Shown piece by piece: positions 1 to 9,237 of a DNA stretch of 64,000 nt; the first letter of the stretch is position 1; each line of letters starts with the position of its first letter. The position numbers were made by a program, and so were the translations under genes. The notes under the pieces were generated by a model that was not told where the DNA came from, searched no databases, and saw only the letters and a program-made list of their open reading frames with translations. The stretch is from contig JAHPYY010000209.1 of assembly GCA_019058515.1 (NCBI GenBank), positions 1 through 64,000 on the forward strand, written 5' to 3'. Source of the stretch: Promethearchaeota archaeon (GTDB taxonomy: Archaea; Asgardarchaeota; Lokiarchaeia; Sigynarchaeales; SOKP01).

Positions 1-23
1 CCGCAATACCCTAATATTACCAT
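1..23 (-). CDS. 5' end of a leftward gene cut by the window edge
   Basis: On the minus strand an ATG at 23-21 opens a frame reading MVILGYCG before the sequence runs out. A GGGAG stretch lies about 7 bases upstream and a TATA-like TTTATAAG (48-55) about 26 bases upstream, so a gene start is plausible. Eight residues are too few to name a product. Confidence 0.35.
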
Positions 24-47
24 TGTTTTCTCCCTTTTAATACAATA

Positions 48-55
48 CTTATAAA
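48..55 (-). promoter_or_regulatory. TATA-like box for the gene at the left edge
   Basis: The minus strand reads TTTATAAG here. An archaeal start site about 25 bases downstream would fall near 25, almost on the ATG at 23, which fits a nearly leaderless transcript. Confidence 0.35.
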
Positions 56-199
56 CTCCTTTTTTTTAAAGCATAAAAGACAAGTTTATTAACCTTTTTG
101 TTCATGTTTAATCCAATTTTCTAAAGGCATTTTTAAAGTTGGTGATACAAAATAAGAAAGTGATGTAGCAATAAAAAAGATACTACCAAAATATTTCTG

Positions 200-1069
200 T
201 TGTTATTCTTGACTATCAATACACTTGTCCTACCATTGATGGTATTAGGTGAGCAAATGTCCATCTCTTGGCCTAGCGATCCAAAAAAACTCGAAAGATT
301 AGAATATCAGTTAACATTTGATCCTGAAAAGGGCCAATATACGAAAACAAGATACGCTTTGGTAATTAGCTCAAATGAAATGAACGAGTTAAATGTTGAT
401 GCTTATTTTGAAAATAGAGATATCACAATAGGTATGGTTGATTTTTCTTATACGATCTCCCTTGATGACTACAAAATTCAAGAGACGGGATCAGATTTTT
501 ACGATGATTATTACAAAAACACTAAAACTGAACTGTTTTTAGACCCCAATATCGTTGGGGAGCCACAAAATTTCAGAGTTGACTCTACTGTCGTTTATGC
601 ACCCTACTTAAAACGCGATCTCTCTCGGGGCCTGAAAAAAGTCAACGAAGAATTTGAATTTGTAGGCGAAACCACATTAGACGAATTTAAGGAAAATATT
701 GGCACATACCATTATACTCATATCTTCTGGTGGGAGACCGCTGGAATATCTTGAGATTCTATTACTAGATGGGACATGCAGGTGGATTATTACTTTGAAA
801 AATCATCGGGATTATTAGTAAAGGAGAATTTTGAAGCCTTGAGGACAGATTCTAAACCTGATAGGAGATTTAGCTTTTATTACGAAACTCTTACTTCTAC
901 AAGGAGCTTAGCCGTGATTAATTCTGAGGTTTTACTAGATGGTTATACCCCATTACAAATTAACAATAGTATACACGCATTCTCGCTCGTAATATTGATA
1001 TCAACTGTAGCGGTAGTAAGCATTTCTTCAGTAGCAGTCATTTTTGTTGTGAAAAAATTGCGAAAGTGA
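200..1069 (+). pseudogene. Exported, C-terminally anchored protein split by an in-frame TGA
   Basis: Two open segments, 200-754 and 776-1069, lie in the same frame and are separated only by a TGA at 752-754 and seven further sense codons. Together they read as one protein: hydrophobic N-terminus (signal-like), an extracellular domain of about 250 residues with an aromatic stretch VDYYFEKSSGLLVKE after the stop, and a C-terminal transmembrane helix followed by KKLRK. This resembles membrane-anchored surface proteins common in Lokiarchaeia. No ATG exists in frame near the 5' end; the only usable starts are TTG at 200 or CTG at 197, so the start may also be damaged. I read it as a nonsense-mutated gene. 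Selenocysteine or readthrough is less likely. Function unknown. Confidence 0.6.
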
Positions 1070-1329
1070 ATAAGAGTAAACTTAATGAATTAATCTTGAA
1101 AAAAAAGAGAAGATTAACGAAAAAAAGATCAAGCGTCTTTTTACTCTATTTAACCACATTTTTTAAACTTCTTGTGAAATAAATTCCGAAAATTTTAATA
1201 ACTCTTTTCTAATAAAAGTTTTTAGGTTAATTTCATAACATAAAATATTATTCAAAAAAAAGAAAAAGTTGATAAACTCTAGCTTTAATTTCATAAAGAA
1301 AATAAAATGTTTGAGATGATTAGTCAATA

Positions 1330-2250
1330 ATGGTGGAAATGAACAAGAAAAAAATTGTAGAATCCGTTCCTAACTACTCAGAAGGAACCGCTGGAGAAAA
1401 AGTGAAAAAAATAGTTTCTGAAATCGAGAGTACCCCCGAAACTCGTATTGTTGATATACAATATGATTCAGATTACAACAGAGCAGTTGTTACGTTTCTC
1501 GGAACCCCAGAAGCAGTGTTAAAAGCTAACATCGCTGCTGCAAGAAAAGCGATTGAACTTATAGACATGAATACCCACCAAGGGCAACACCCGAGAATAG
1601 GGGCGGTGGATGTAGTACCTTTTGTTCCTGCTAAAAATGTAACAATTGAAGAATGTAAAGAATTATCGCTTAAATTCGCAGAATCGATGGCGCAACTAGG
1701 AGTTCCCGTGTATCTCTACGAACAATCAGCGACCAAGCTTGAACGAAAGGATATCGACAATATTAGGAAAGTTGAATACGAAGGATTAAAAGACGCAATT
1801 AAAACAAATCCTGATCTTAAACCAGATTACGGTCCCTTAGAACTTCATCCAACCGCAGGAGCTACGATAACTGGCGCTCGAGAGCCGTTGATCAGCTTTA
1901 ATATTAACTTAAATACTAATAATTTAAAGATAGCAAAAACAGTAGCAAAAAATATTCATTTAAGGACAGGAGGTTTAGTGAATATTAAAGCAATGGGAAC
2001 AGAGTTGAAAGGGAAGGATTATGTTCAAGTAGGTATATCTAACGTTAATTATCGCAAAACTCCATTATATCGCCAAGTAGAATTAGTGAAAATTGAGGCT
2101 GCTCGATACGGAGTTTCTGTGATTGGAAGTGAATTGATTGGGGTTATACCATTAGAAGCTGTGTTAAATTCATTTGAGTATTATTTACAGCTACAAATAC
2201 CAAAAAAACTAAAGGAAGAGCATTTACTAGAATCCTATTTTGATTTTTAA
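1330..2250 (+). CDS. ftcD: Glutamate formimidoyltransferase
   Basis: 306 residues, the size of a stand-alone formiminotransferase. It should move the formimino group from N-formimino-L-glutamate, the last product of histidine breakdown, to a tetrahydrofolate-type carrier. The N-terminal ESVPNYSEG and the HQGQHPRIGAVDVVPF stretch are typical of the family's N- and C-subdomains. The cyclodeaminase domain of the animal bifunctional enzyme is absent. It converges on hutI with a 9-base gap, so it is transcribed separately from the other hut genes but belongs to the same pathway. Start is ATG at 1330 or 1339; the first is used here. Confidence 0.88.
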   Translation: MVEMNKKKIVESVPNYSEGTAGEKVKKIVSEIESTPETRIVDIQYDSDYNRAVVTFLGTPEAVLKANIAAARKAIELIDMNTHQGQHPRIGAVDVVPFVPAKNVTIEECKELSLKFAESMAQLGVPVYLYEQSATKLERKDIDNIRKVEYEGLKDAIKTNPDLKPDYGPLELHPTAGATITGAREPLISFNINLNTNNLKIAKTVAKNIHLRTGGLVNIKAMGTELKGKDYVQVGISNVNYRKTPLYRQVELVKIEAARYGVSVIGSELIGVIPLEAVLNSFEYYLQLQIPKKLKEEHLLESYFDF

Positions 2251-2259
2251 ATAAGTAGG

Positions 2260-3537
2260 TTAAACATTAGGGTTATCTATCACGATTTTTCCGTCCTTTA
2301 AAACTTTTAAGACATGATTTATTCCAAAATGATACGGTAAAAATTGGTGATTGAGAACATTAAAAATCACAATATCAGCTTTTTTTCCTACTTCAATACT
2401 ACCAACTACATCTTGTCTGTCGATTGCGCACGCAGCGTTTAATGTAGCTGCAGTTAAGGATTCGGCAGGACTCATTTTCATATGATAACATGCTAAAGCA
2501 ATTATCATCTGCATAGATTCTGTCCAACAATTTGGATTTAAATCTGTCGCGAGTGCAACAGGGATTCCCATCTCGATCATTTTCCTTGCAGGAGCGTATT
2601 CCTCGAGCATTAAACAAAATGGAGTGCCGGGTAACAAAGTTGCTATTACCTTTGACCTTGCCATCGCCTTCAAACCCTCTTCGTTTGACTTTAATAAGTG
2701 TCCCGTCTGGATAGCTTTCAACTCAGCCGCTAAGAAGGCACCATTAGTATCCTCAATTTCATCAATGTGGATTTGAGGTTTAATTCCAAGTTTATTTGCT
2801 TCTAACAAGATCTTCCTTGTTTGATCAACAGAGAAAATCCCCTTTTCGCAAAATACATCGCAATACTCTGCCAATTTCTCTTGAGCTATTTTAGGAAGCA
2901 TCTCAGATACGATTAATTCGACATATTCGTCAGTTTTCCCTTCAAATTCAGGAGGTACCGCGTGTGCCCCCAAAAAGGTAGATATTACTTCAATTGGATG
3001 ATTTTGATTAAGAAATTTTATCACACGTAATGATTTTAATTCGCTTTCTGTCGTCAAACCATAGCCTGATTTTGTCTCTACCGTAGTCGTTCCGTACGCC
3101 ATCATCCTGTTAAGAATTTTCATTCCATTTTCCACGAGTTTCTCTAGAGATGCTTCCCTAGTTTCTATTACTGTTTTCAAAATACCACCTCCAGATTCCA
3201 ATATCTCGAGATAATTCATGCCCGAAAGCTTCATTGGAAGTTCGTTTTCACGGGAACCAGAAAATACGATATGTGTATGAGGATCTACAAAACCAGGGGT
3301 TACGAGTTTGCAAGAAGCATCAATGATATTAGAAACGCTATTTTTATCGTAGATGGAAAAGATTTCTTTACTCGTTCCAACATATGCTATCTTATCTCCT
3401 TTTATTCCTATAGCTCCATTTTTTATCAACCCTAGATTATTCATGTTCTCCCCTATTCGAGGAACACCTATTGTCGATTTGAGTGTGGCTAATTCGTTGA
3501 TATTGCAAATAACTAAGTCTAAGCTATTTTTCTTCAT
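2260..3537 (-). CDS. hutI: Imidazolonepropionase
   Basis: 425-residue amidohydrolase that opens the ring of imidazolone-5-propionate to give N-formimino-L-glutamate. The metal-binding PHTH motif (H87, H89) follows the VTPGFVD strand typical of amidohydrolases, and YGTTTVETKSGYGL, GAHAVPPEF and ATDLNPNCW are characteristic of HutI. It starts 2 bases after the hutH stop, so the two are translated from one message. All three hut genes on this strand run in reaction order: hutU, hutH, hutI downstream of the nitrilase gene. Confidence 0.93.
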   Translation of the reverse strand: MKKNSLDLVICNINELATLKSTIGVPRIGENMNNLGLIKNGAIGIKGDKIAYVGTSKEIFSIYDKNSVSNIIDASCKLVTPGFVDPHTHIVFSGSRENELPMKLSGMNYLEILESGGGILKTVIETREASLEKLVENGMKILNRMMAYGTTTVETKSGYGLTTESELKSLRVIKFLNQNHPIEVISTFLGAHAVPPEFEGKTDEYVELIVSEMLPKIAQEKLAEYCDVFCEKGIFSVDQTRKILLEANKLGIKPQIHIDEIEDTNGAFLAAELKAIQTGHLLKSNEEGLKAMARSKVIATLLPGTPFCLMLEEYAPARKMIEMGIPVALATDLNPNCWTESMQMIIALACYHMKMSPAESLTAATLNAACAIDRQDVVGSIEVGKKADIVIFNVLNHQFLPYHFGINHVLKVLKDGKIVIDNPNV

Positions 3538-3539
3538 AA

Positions 3540-5054
3540 TTATACTTGCTTTTCAACTAATTTTATAAGTTCTTTTGAAGTTATCAGTTCGAGTGATTTT
3601 TCTATAAGATTTGCCAAGATAGTATCAGTTGAAACATGAGAGATTTTTTCTCTTACATGTTTGTGACAAGTTTCAATTATCTCGCTAGACTTTAAGGGTC
3701 TCCTAAAATCTATAGCCTGTGCTGCACATAATAACTCAATAGCTAACACTTTTTCGAGATTTTCAATAATACTTAAAGTTTTTCTAGCAGAAATTGGCCC
3801 CATTGATACATGGTCCTCTTGACCCATCGATGTTGGAATACTATCTGCACTAGCTGGAAAACACTTGCTCTTATTTTCGCTAACGAGGGCGGCAGAAGAA
3901 TATTGCGTAATCATAAATCCAGAATTTAGTCCTGAGTCAGTAATTAAATATGGTGGAAGACCCCACTTTCCCTCAAGTAGCAGATAGATTCTCCTATCAG
4001 AAATATTGCTTAATTCGGAAGCTGCAAGTCCAGTATAATCCAATGGTAAAGCTAAAGGTTGACCATGGAAATTTCCTCCGCTAATTGCTTCATTTTCACC
4101 AAAAATAATTGGATTATCAGTAATCGAATTTAATTCACATCTTAATATTTCAGAAAAATGATTAAACGCGTCTCTTGAGGCCCCATGTACTTGAGGGATA
4201 CACCTAAGGGAATATGGATCCTGTACTCTTCCACATTCTTTATGTGATTCAACGATTTGAGAGTTTTTAAGGTAATTTCTTAAATTCTTTGCTACTATTT
4301 GTGCACCTTTATGAGGTCTTAACCCAATTATTTTCTCGTTGAATGGTTGTGGAGAAGCTAGATACGCCTCGATGCTCATAGCACCTATTAAATCAGCGTG
4401 TTCTAAACAATTATAAAATTTATCGAATATTACAACTGAAAAAGCTGTAATAAATTGTGTACCATTGATTAACGCTAATCCCTCTTTAGCAGATAATTTG
4501 AGAGGAGTTAAATTATTATCTTCAAGTATTTTGAGTGAAGGAATGTACTTTTTTCCATCAAGCGTTAAGTATCCTAAACCTATTATAGGTAAAAATAGAT
4601 GAGCCAGAGGAGCTAAATCGCCAGAAGCACCTACTGATCCTTGTTCCGGTACTAAAGGCGTGAAATTACTTTCTATATGCCATAAAATACGCTTTACAAC
4701 GCTAGGTGATATACCAGAATACCCTTTACATAATGTATGCAATTTGATTACTAGCATCAATTTCGCAATTAAATTTGGAATTGACGAACCTATCCCTGCA
4801 CTATGACTTTTCAGGAGGTTTTCTTGCAGAGTTCCTGCCTCCTCTTCAGAAATACGAGTTGTACATAGCGAGCCTAACCCAGTATTAATGCTATAAACTA
4901 ACCTATCACCCTTAGCTAATTTCTTAACGGAATTAAAGCTTTCTTCTACTTTATTCAAGGTTTCTGGTGTGAGAGTTCCAATTAGATCCCCATTTGCAAG
5001 ATCTAAACAGATGTTGGGTGTTAGTTGGTCTAAACCATATTTAAATTGAGCCAT
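3540..5054 (-). CDS. hutH: Histidine ammonia-lyase
   Basis: 504 residues. Removes ammonia from L-histidine to give urocanate. The MIO cofactor-forming Ala-Ser-Gly triad is intact at residues 143-145 within SVGASGDLAPLAH, and the INTGLGSL and GNFHGQPLALPLD motifs are present. It lies 23 bases downstream of hutU and 2 bases upstream of hutI in a minus-strand operon. This is the entry step of the pathway; archaea rarely have it, so it was probably acquired from bacteria. Confidence 0.95.
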   Translation of the reverse strand: MAQFKYGLDQLTPNICLDLANGDLIGTLTPETLNKVEESFNSVKKLAKGDRLVYSINTGLGSLCTTRISEEEAGTLQENLLKSHSAGIGSSIPNLIAKLMLVIKLHTLCKGYSGISPSVVKRILWHIESNFTPLVPEQGSVGASGDLAPLAHLFLPIIGLGYLTLDGKKYIPSLKILEDNNLTPLKLSAKEGLALINGTQFITAFSVVIFDKFYNCLEHADLIGAMSIEAYLASPQPFNEKIIGLRPHKGAQIVAKNLRNYLKNSQIVESHKECGRVQDPYSLRCIPQVHGASRDAFNHFSEILRCELNSITDNPIIFGENEAISGGNFHGQPLALPLDYTGLAASELSNISDRRIYLLLEGKWGLPPYLITDSGLNSGFMITQYSSAALVSENKSKCFPASADSIPTSMGQEDHVSMGPISARKTLSIIENLEKVLAIELLCAAQAIDFRRPLKSSEIIETCHKHVREKISHVSTDTILANLIEKSLELITSKELIKLVEKQV

Positions 5055-5077
5055 AAATATAAACCAAACTTTTTATT

Positions 5078-7093
5078 TCAATCTTTAAAGAATTTCTTTA
5101 CAACATCATCAAGTATATTAGCGTCTGCCTCAAAAGGTAATGTTATATGCCCTCGATCTTGGTTCTCTTGATTCCAATTAATCGCAGTTTCGATTGCGTT
5201 TGGATTTCTTGCCCAGCTTCGCCTTGCAATTCCTCCCATAACATCCCATTCCATAGCAAGCTTTATTATTTCTTCCACTTTTTGCGAACCATCTAGCACT
5301 AAGCCGAATCCACCGTTAAAGCACTTACCTATACCAACACCACCGCCGTTTGAGAGCACAACCATAGACATACCTCTCACTGCATTGCCAACAAAACATT
5401 GGATCGCCATTTCTGCCATCTTATTGCTGCCATCATTTATATTGGAAGTTTCTCTGAAAGGAGAATCGGTACCAGAGACATCGTGATGATCTCTTCCCAA
5501 CATTATTGGTCCTACTACTCCGTTTCTCACTAAATCGTTAAATTTTAGCGCGATGCGTACTCTTTCTTTTGCATCCGCGTACAATATTCTCGCCTTAGAA
5601 CCAACCACCAATTTATGCTTTTGAGCGTCTCTAATCCAAACATAGTTATCTTTATCCTGAAATCTTCCCTTTGGATCGATACAGGTCAAAGCGGTCGCGT
5701 CGGTTTTTTCTAAATCGTTCATCTTACCAGAAAGGCAAACCCATCTAAACGGACCATATCCATAATCAAAACAAAGAGGACCCATAATGTCTTCCACATA
5801 GGAAGGAAATATGAACCCCTCCGAAGGATCTTTAGGATTCTTAGCTATTTCCGATACCCCAATGTCATATACTGCTTTCATAAAGGAATTACCGTAATCC
5901 CAGAAATAACACCCTCCGTTTACCATTTCTTTTATTAGATGGAATTGTTTTTTTAACGATTCATCCACTAGTTTTTTGAATTTTTCGGGATCGTTCTTTA
6001 TTAATTCACGACCCTCCTCAAAGGATACTTGATACGGGGTGTATCCCCCCTCATAAACTGCGTGACACGAGGTTTGATCCGACGCTAATTCTACTCTAAT
6101 ATTATTTTTTGCCACAAACTCCCATAAGTCTACAATATTGCCGTGATATGCTATTGACAACGATTTCCGGGTGAGTTTAGCGTCTTCTACTATAGCATAT
6201 ATTTCGTTCAAGTCGTTAGAGACTTCAGAAACCCATCCCTGTTCTTTCCTCGTATTAATTCGGGATTTATCCACCTCCGCAATAATTCCAATCCCTCCCG
6301 CTATTTCAATCGCTTTCGCCTGAGCACCACTCATACCTCCCAATCCAGAAGATAGGTATAATATACCTGTTAAATCTGCGTTAGGAGGGTTCTTTAAATA
6401 CAGTCTTGCAGCGTTCAGTAATGTTATGTATGTTCCGTGGACGATTCCTTGAGGCCCTATGTACATCCATCCCCCAGCGGTCATTTGACCATAGTTTGCG
6501 ACTCCCAAAGCTGCAGCTTCGGCAAAATCGTTAGAATTATCGAACATCCCGACCATTAGGGCGTTAGTAGAAATTACACGAGGTGCATTAACAGAAGTGG
6601 GGAAAAGTCCTACAGGATGACCAGAATTAACTACTAAAGTTTGGTCATCTTTCATTTCCTCGAGATACTTTTTTATCACGTGGTATTGCATCCAATTTTG
6701 ACAGACTTGACCAGTTTCTCCATATGTCACCAGCTCGTATGGGTATAATGCTACATTAAAATCAAGATTATTGTCGATCATCAACTGAATTGCTTTTCCT
6801 TCTAGGGTGTTGCCTTTATACTCGTTAATAGGCTTTGCGTAGATGTTCCCTTCAGGTCTAAACCTATATCCATAAATCCTCCCTTTAGACACTAACTCCT
6901 CAAGAAATTCCGAAGCTATTTGCTCGTGTAGGCTAGAATCGATGTATCTTAACGCGTTTTTTAAAGCTAATTTTGTTTTAATTTCACTAAGAAAATATCC
7001 TCTAGAAGGGGCTCTTCTAATTCCTTCAACAAATTTTGGATATACTGGTAGTTCTTTAGGTAATTTAATTTTCATAGCATTAGAGATATCCAT
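5078..7093 (-). CDS. hutU: Urocanate hydratase, long form
   Basis: 671 residues. Adds water to urocanate to form imidazolonepropionate using tightly bound NAD. Recognisable blocks are YGQMTAGGWMYIGPQGIVHG, SGLGGMSGAQ and DHHDVSGTDSPFRET. It is about 115 residues longer than the usual bacterial enzyme (about 555) and close to the animal enzyme's length, with an extra N-terminal region of about 80 residues. TATA-like sequence lies near 7136-7145, 40-50 bases upstream of the ATG, so hutUHI may have its own promoter besides read-through from the nitrilase gene. Confidence 0.93.
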   Translation of the reverse strand: MDISNAMKIKLPKELPVYPKFVEGIRRAPSRGYFLSEIKTKLALKNALRYIDSSLHEQIASEFLEELVSKGRIYGYRFRPEGNIYAKPINEYKGNTLEGKAIQLMIDNNLDFNVALYPYELVTYGETGQVCQNWMQYHVIKKYLEEMKDDQTLVVNSGHPVGLFPTSVNAPRVISTNALMVGMFDNSNDFAEAAALGVANYGQMTAGGWMYIGPQGIVHGTYITLLNAARLYLKNPPNADLTGILYLSSGLGGMSGAQAKAIEIAGGIGIIAEVDKSRINTRKEQGWVSEVSNDLNEIYAIVEDAKLTRKSLSIAYHGNIVDLWEFVAKNNIRVELASDQTSCHAVYEGGYTPYQVSFEEGRELIKNDPEKFKKLVDESLKKQFHLIKEMVNGGCYFWDYGNSFMKAVYDIGVSEIAKNPKDPSEGFIFPSYVEDIMGPLCFDYGYGPFRWVCLSGKMNDLEKTDATALTCIDPKGRFQDKDNYVWIRDAQKHKLVVGSKARILYADAKERVRIALKFNDLVRNGVVGPIMLGRDHHDVSGTDSPFRETSNINDGSNKMAEMAIQCFVGNAVRGMSMVVLSNGGGVGIGKCFNGGFGLVLDGSQKVEEIIKLAMEWDVMGGIARRSWARNPNAIETAINWNQENQDRGHITLPFEADANILDDVVKKFFKD

Positions 7094-7159
7094 ACATCTA
7101 ATTAGATTGAATTTGAATATTAATATTTTGTTAAACTATAAATAAAGCAAAAAATTAGG

Positions 7160-7993
7160 CTAGTAATTGTATAATTCTGGTCGTCTATCCTTTAATGTAG
7201 TAGCTGCCCCTCTTTTTCTTTTTTTTTGTAGAAGTTTAAGATCCAATTCGGCGGATATAACCATTTCTTGGTTAACCTGAGCTTCTGCTAAAACACCATT
7301 TTTTGGCCATGGAGGTTCGCATGGGCTCAAGATAGATGACTTGCCCCATCCAGACATAGCTTGGAGCAAGGGTGTGCCTACCAAGCACGAGTGAGCCACA
7401 TATATCTGGTTCTCTATAGCCCGTGCCTGACAACAGTACCTAACTCTCCAAAACCCGTGTTCTCCAACGGTGTAGGATGGTGAGAAAATTATTTCAGCCC
7501 CTTTGAGCGTTAGCATTCGCGTCACCTCCGGAAATTCCATTTCATAGCAAGTAGCTACAGCAAAAGTGACTTTGTCGGTTTTGAAAACCTCAAACTTGTC
7601 CCCTGGAGTTACAAATCCTGCTTCTAATGGAAACAAATGTGTTTTGTCGTGAATCCAACGAGTTCCATCTGGACAGAAGATAGTGCATCTATTATAGAGT
7701 TTATCGTTTTCTTTTGTAAGGTGAGAACCTGCAATTATATATTTCTGATTATCCTTAGCTAATTCATCGAATAATTGGATATAGTCTTCAGTAAACATAT
7801 AAATCGTATTTAAATCGTTATTTGGAGTTATATAATGCAATTCCATTGTAAATGTTTCAGGAAACACGATAAAATCCGAATCAACAGCTTGATCTACTAA
7901 AGATTTAACATTTGTAGCAAAATCGTCAAAATTCTCAATTGGCTTGTAAGAGAACTGAATATTTGACACTTTGAACGGTGACATAATACGCAA
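7160..7993 (-). CDS. Carbon-nitrogen hydrolase (nitrilase superfamily)
   Basis: 277 residues with the full Glu-Lys-Cys catalytic triad: E46 in FPETF, K117 in HDKTHLFPLE and C149 in ATCYEMEFPE. The family cleaves non-peptide C-N bonds such as amides, carbamoyl groups or nitriles. It stands first in a minus-strand run ahead of hutU, 66 bases apart, which suggests a link to histidine or related nitrogen breakdown. The substrate cannot be told from sequence; an omega-amidase, N-carbamoyl amidase or formamide-type activity are all possible. Confidence 0.8.
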   Translation of the reverse strand: MRIMSPFKVSNIQFSYKPIENFDDFATNVKSLVDQAVDSDFIVFPETFTMELHYITPNNDLNTIYMFTEDYIQLFDELAKDNQKYIIAGSHLTKENDKLYNRCTIFCPDGTRWIHDKTHLFPLEAGFVTPGDKFEVFKTDKVTFAVATCYEMEFPEVTRMLTLKGAEIIFSPSYTVGEHGFWRVRYCCQARAIENQIYVAHSCLVGTPLLQAMSGWGKSSILSPCEPPWPKNGVLAEAQVNQEMVISAELDLKLLQKKRKRGAATTLKDRRPELYNY

Positions 7994-8046
7994 ATTACAA
8001 TTATAATTAATAATCTAAGATGTGATTAAAGAGAAATAAACATTAC

Positions 8047-8901
8047 TTATACCTCGTCTAAATTAAAGTTTAGATTAATTTCTTTTTCTATCCATAATTC
8101 TCTCTCTAGCACATATTTAATTTCTTTGGCTCCAAGCAGTTTTAGATGTCTAAGGCAATCAAAGATCAGATATTTGCCGTAAGTTCGTTGAAATTTTTCG
8201 ATTATTAATCCAATTGGGATTTCTTGCCGAGATTTAAATAGTTTTACAGTTTGTTCAGAGTTATTAAAAGATCTAACTAACTTGCAAAAGTTTAATATAT
8301 CGTACACGCATTTGTATTTCAGGTTATGGTCTTCGAATTGGCATAATTTTAATCTACTATTCCTGAACAATTTGAGCCTTTTGGATGGAATTTCTGCATA
8401 AACCAAGCTTTTTTTAGTTTTCGAGCGCTTGTAGTACTTTACTTGACCCTTGTAATATTTTTTATCGTAGTAATCAGCAAAATGTAAGCTGTAAAGCGCT
8501 GAAGTTATACCGTTTGAAGTAGCGTTTAGATAATACACTCTGCCTCCATAAAGTCTATGGAGTTCTTTTTCTGAACTTGTAATTGGGACTCCGTCAACAA
8601 TTCTTGGAGAGCGCCCGTATACTCCACCTCCATTTAGAATCCATAACACATAAAGACCCTTGGAATTATACTTTCTTGTACGCTCGATTAAGTTCTGTTT
8701 AGATATTTTTGAGTGTTGGATTTCGACCGCAATTTCCTTCTTGTTTTTTAATTTAACATAGACATCTATAATTTGGTCGCTTACTCGTTTTTCTAAAGAA
8801 ATTTCCTCGATTTCGTTCTCTGAAGGTAAATTTAAAAACAAGAATTCTTTTATGAGGAGATGCTCTAACGATTCAGATGAGCTAGTGGCTTTACTTTGCA
8901 T
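8047..8901 (-). CDS. CoiA-like PD-(D/E)XK nuclease-fold protein
   Basis: 284 residues. D46 in the strand QIIDVYV and the E60-I-Q62 of VEIQHS form a D...ExQ core as in CoiA/competence-type PD-(D/E)XK nucleases, and the following WILNGGG stretch also fits that family. CoiA-like proteins act on DNA in recombination and natural transformation of bacteria; the archaeal role is unknown. The C-terminal 120 residues are basic and show no domain I recognise. A TATA-like TTTATATT lies about 30 bases upstream of the ATG, suggesting a leaderless message separate from the RNA element further upstream. Confidence 0.6.
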   Translation of the reverse strand: MQSKATSSSESLEHLLIKEFLFLNLPSENEIEEISLEKRVSDQIIDVYVKLKNKKEIAVEIQHSKISKQNLIERTRKYNSKGLYVLWILNGGGVYGRSPRIVDGVPITSSEKELHRLYGGRVYYLNATSNGITSALYSLHFADYYDKKYYKGQVKYYKRSKTKKSLVYAEIPSKRLKLFRNSRLKLCQFEDHNLKYKCVYDILNFCKLVRSFNNSEQTVKLFKSRQEIPIGLIIEKFQRTYGKYLIFDCLRHLKLLGAKEIKYVLERELWIEKEINLNFNLDEV

Positions 8902-8990
8902 ATCTTAAGGTTTATTAAAATCTACAAATATAAACCCAGATATTTTTAACATATTGAATTGAAGTGTCTATAGTGGAATTTTAAAAGTGC

Positions 8991-9109
8991 GACCCCTGCT
9001 AAAAAGACCGCAATACACGGTCAAAAAGACAAAAGGGTAAGGAGGGTGATATAACGCGTAGTTACCTACGCAACCAAAAGACAAAAATCCAGGGCTTTTA
9101 GCAGGAGCC
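8991..9109 (-). ncRNA. Candidate structured RNA closed by a 14-bp stem
   Basis: The ends of this 119-base element pair: 10 perfect base pairs (8995-9004 with 9096-9105) that extend to 14 on the minus strand through G-U pairs; the plus strand would have A-C mismatches, so the minus strand is favoured. Inside are a 5-bp hairpin (9006-9010 with 9018-9022) and a 6-bp hairpin with a four-base loop (9056-9061 with 9066-9071). A strong TATA box lies 34-44 bases upstream of its minus-strand 5' end. The length recalls 5S rRNA, but the conserved CCGAAC-type 5S loop is missing. No protein frame fits. No family recognised. Confidence 0.55.
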
Positions 9110-9142
9110 ATTTTTACCTTTCAAAAGATATAAGAATATAAT

Positions 9143-9153
9143 CTTATATAAAT
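9143..9153 (-). promoter_or_regulatory. TATA box upstream of the structured RNA
   Basis: The minus strand reads ATTTATATAAG, a near-ideal archaeal TATA box. A start about 25 bases downstream would fall near 9122, about 13 bases before the closing stem of the RNA element. It lies between mtnA and the nuclease gene and is too far (over 240 bases) to serve the nuclease gene directly. Confidence 0.55.
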
Positions 9154-9237
9154 CTATTGGATTGAAATTATTAGTATAAACTCTTATGTATTGAAAGATT
9201 TCGAAATGAGAAATAAAATTGATAAAGAAAAAGCCTG

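Noticed and set aside
752..754. TGA in the surface protein as selenocysteine
   Set aside because: No redox-active family context and no stem-loop seen; a nonsense change fits better.
8991..9109. 5S rRNA
   Set aside because: Length and closed ends fit, but none of the conserved 5S loop sequences is present.
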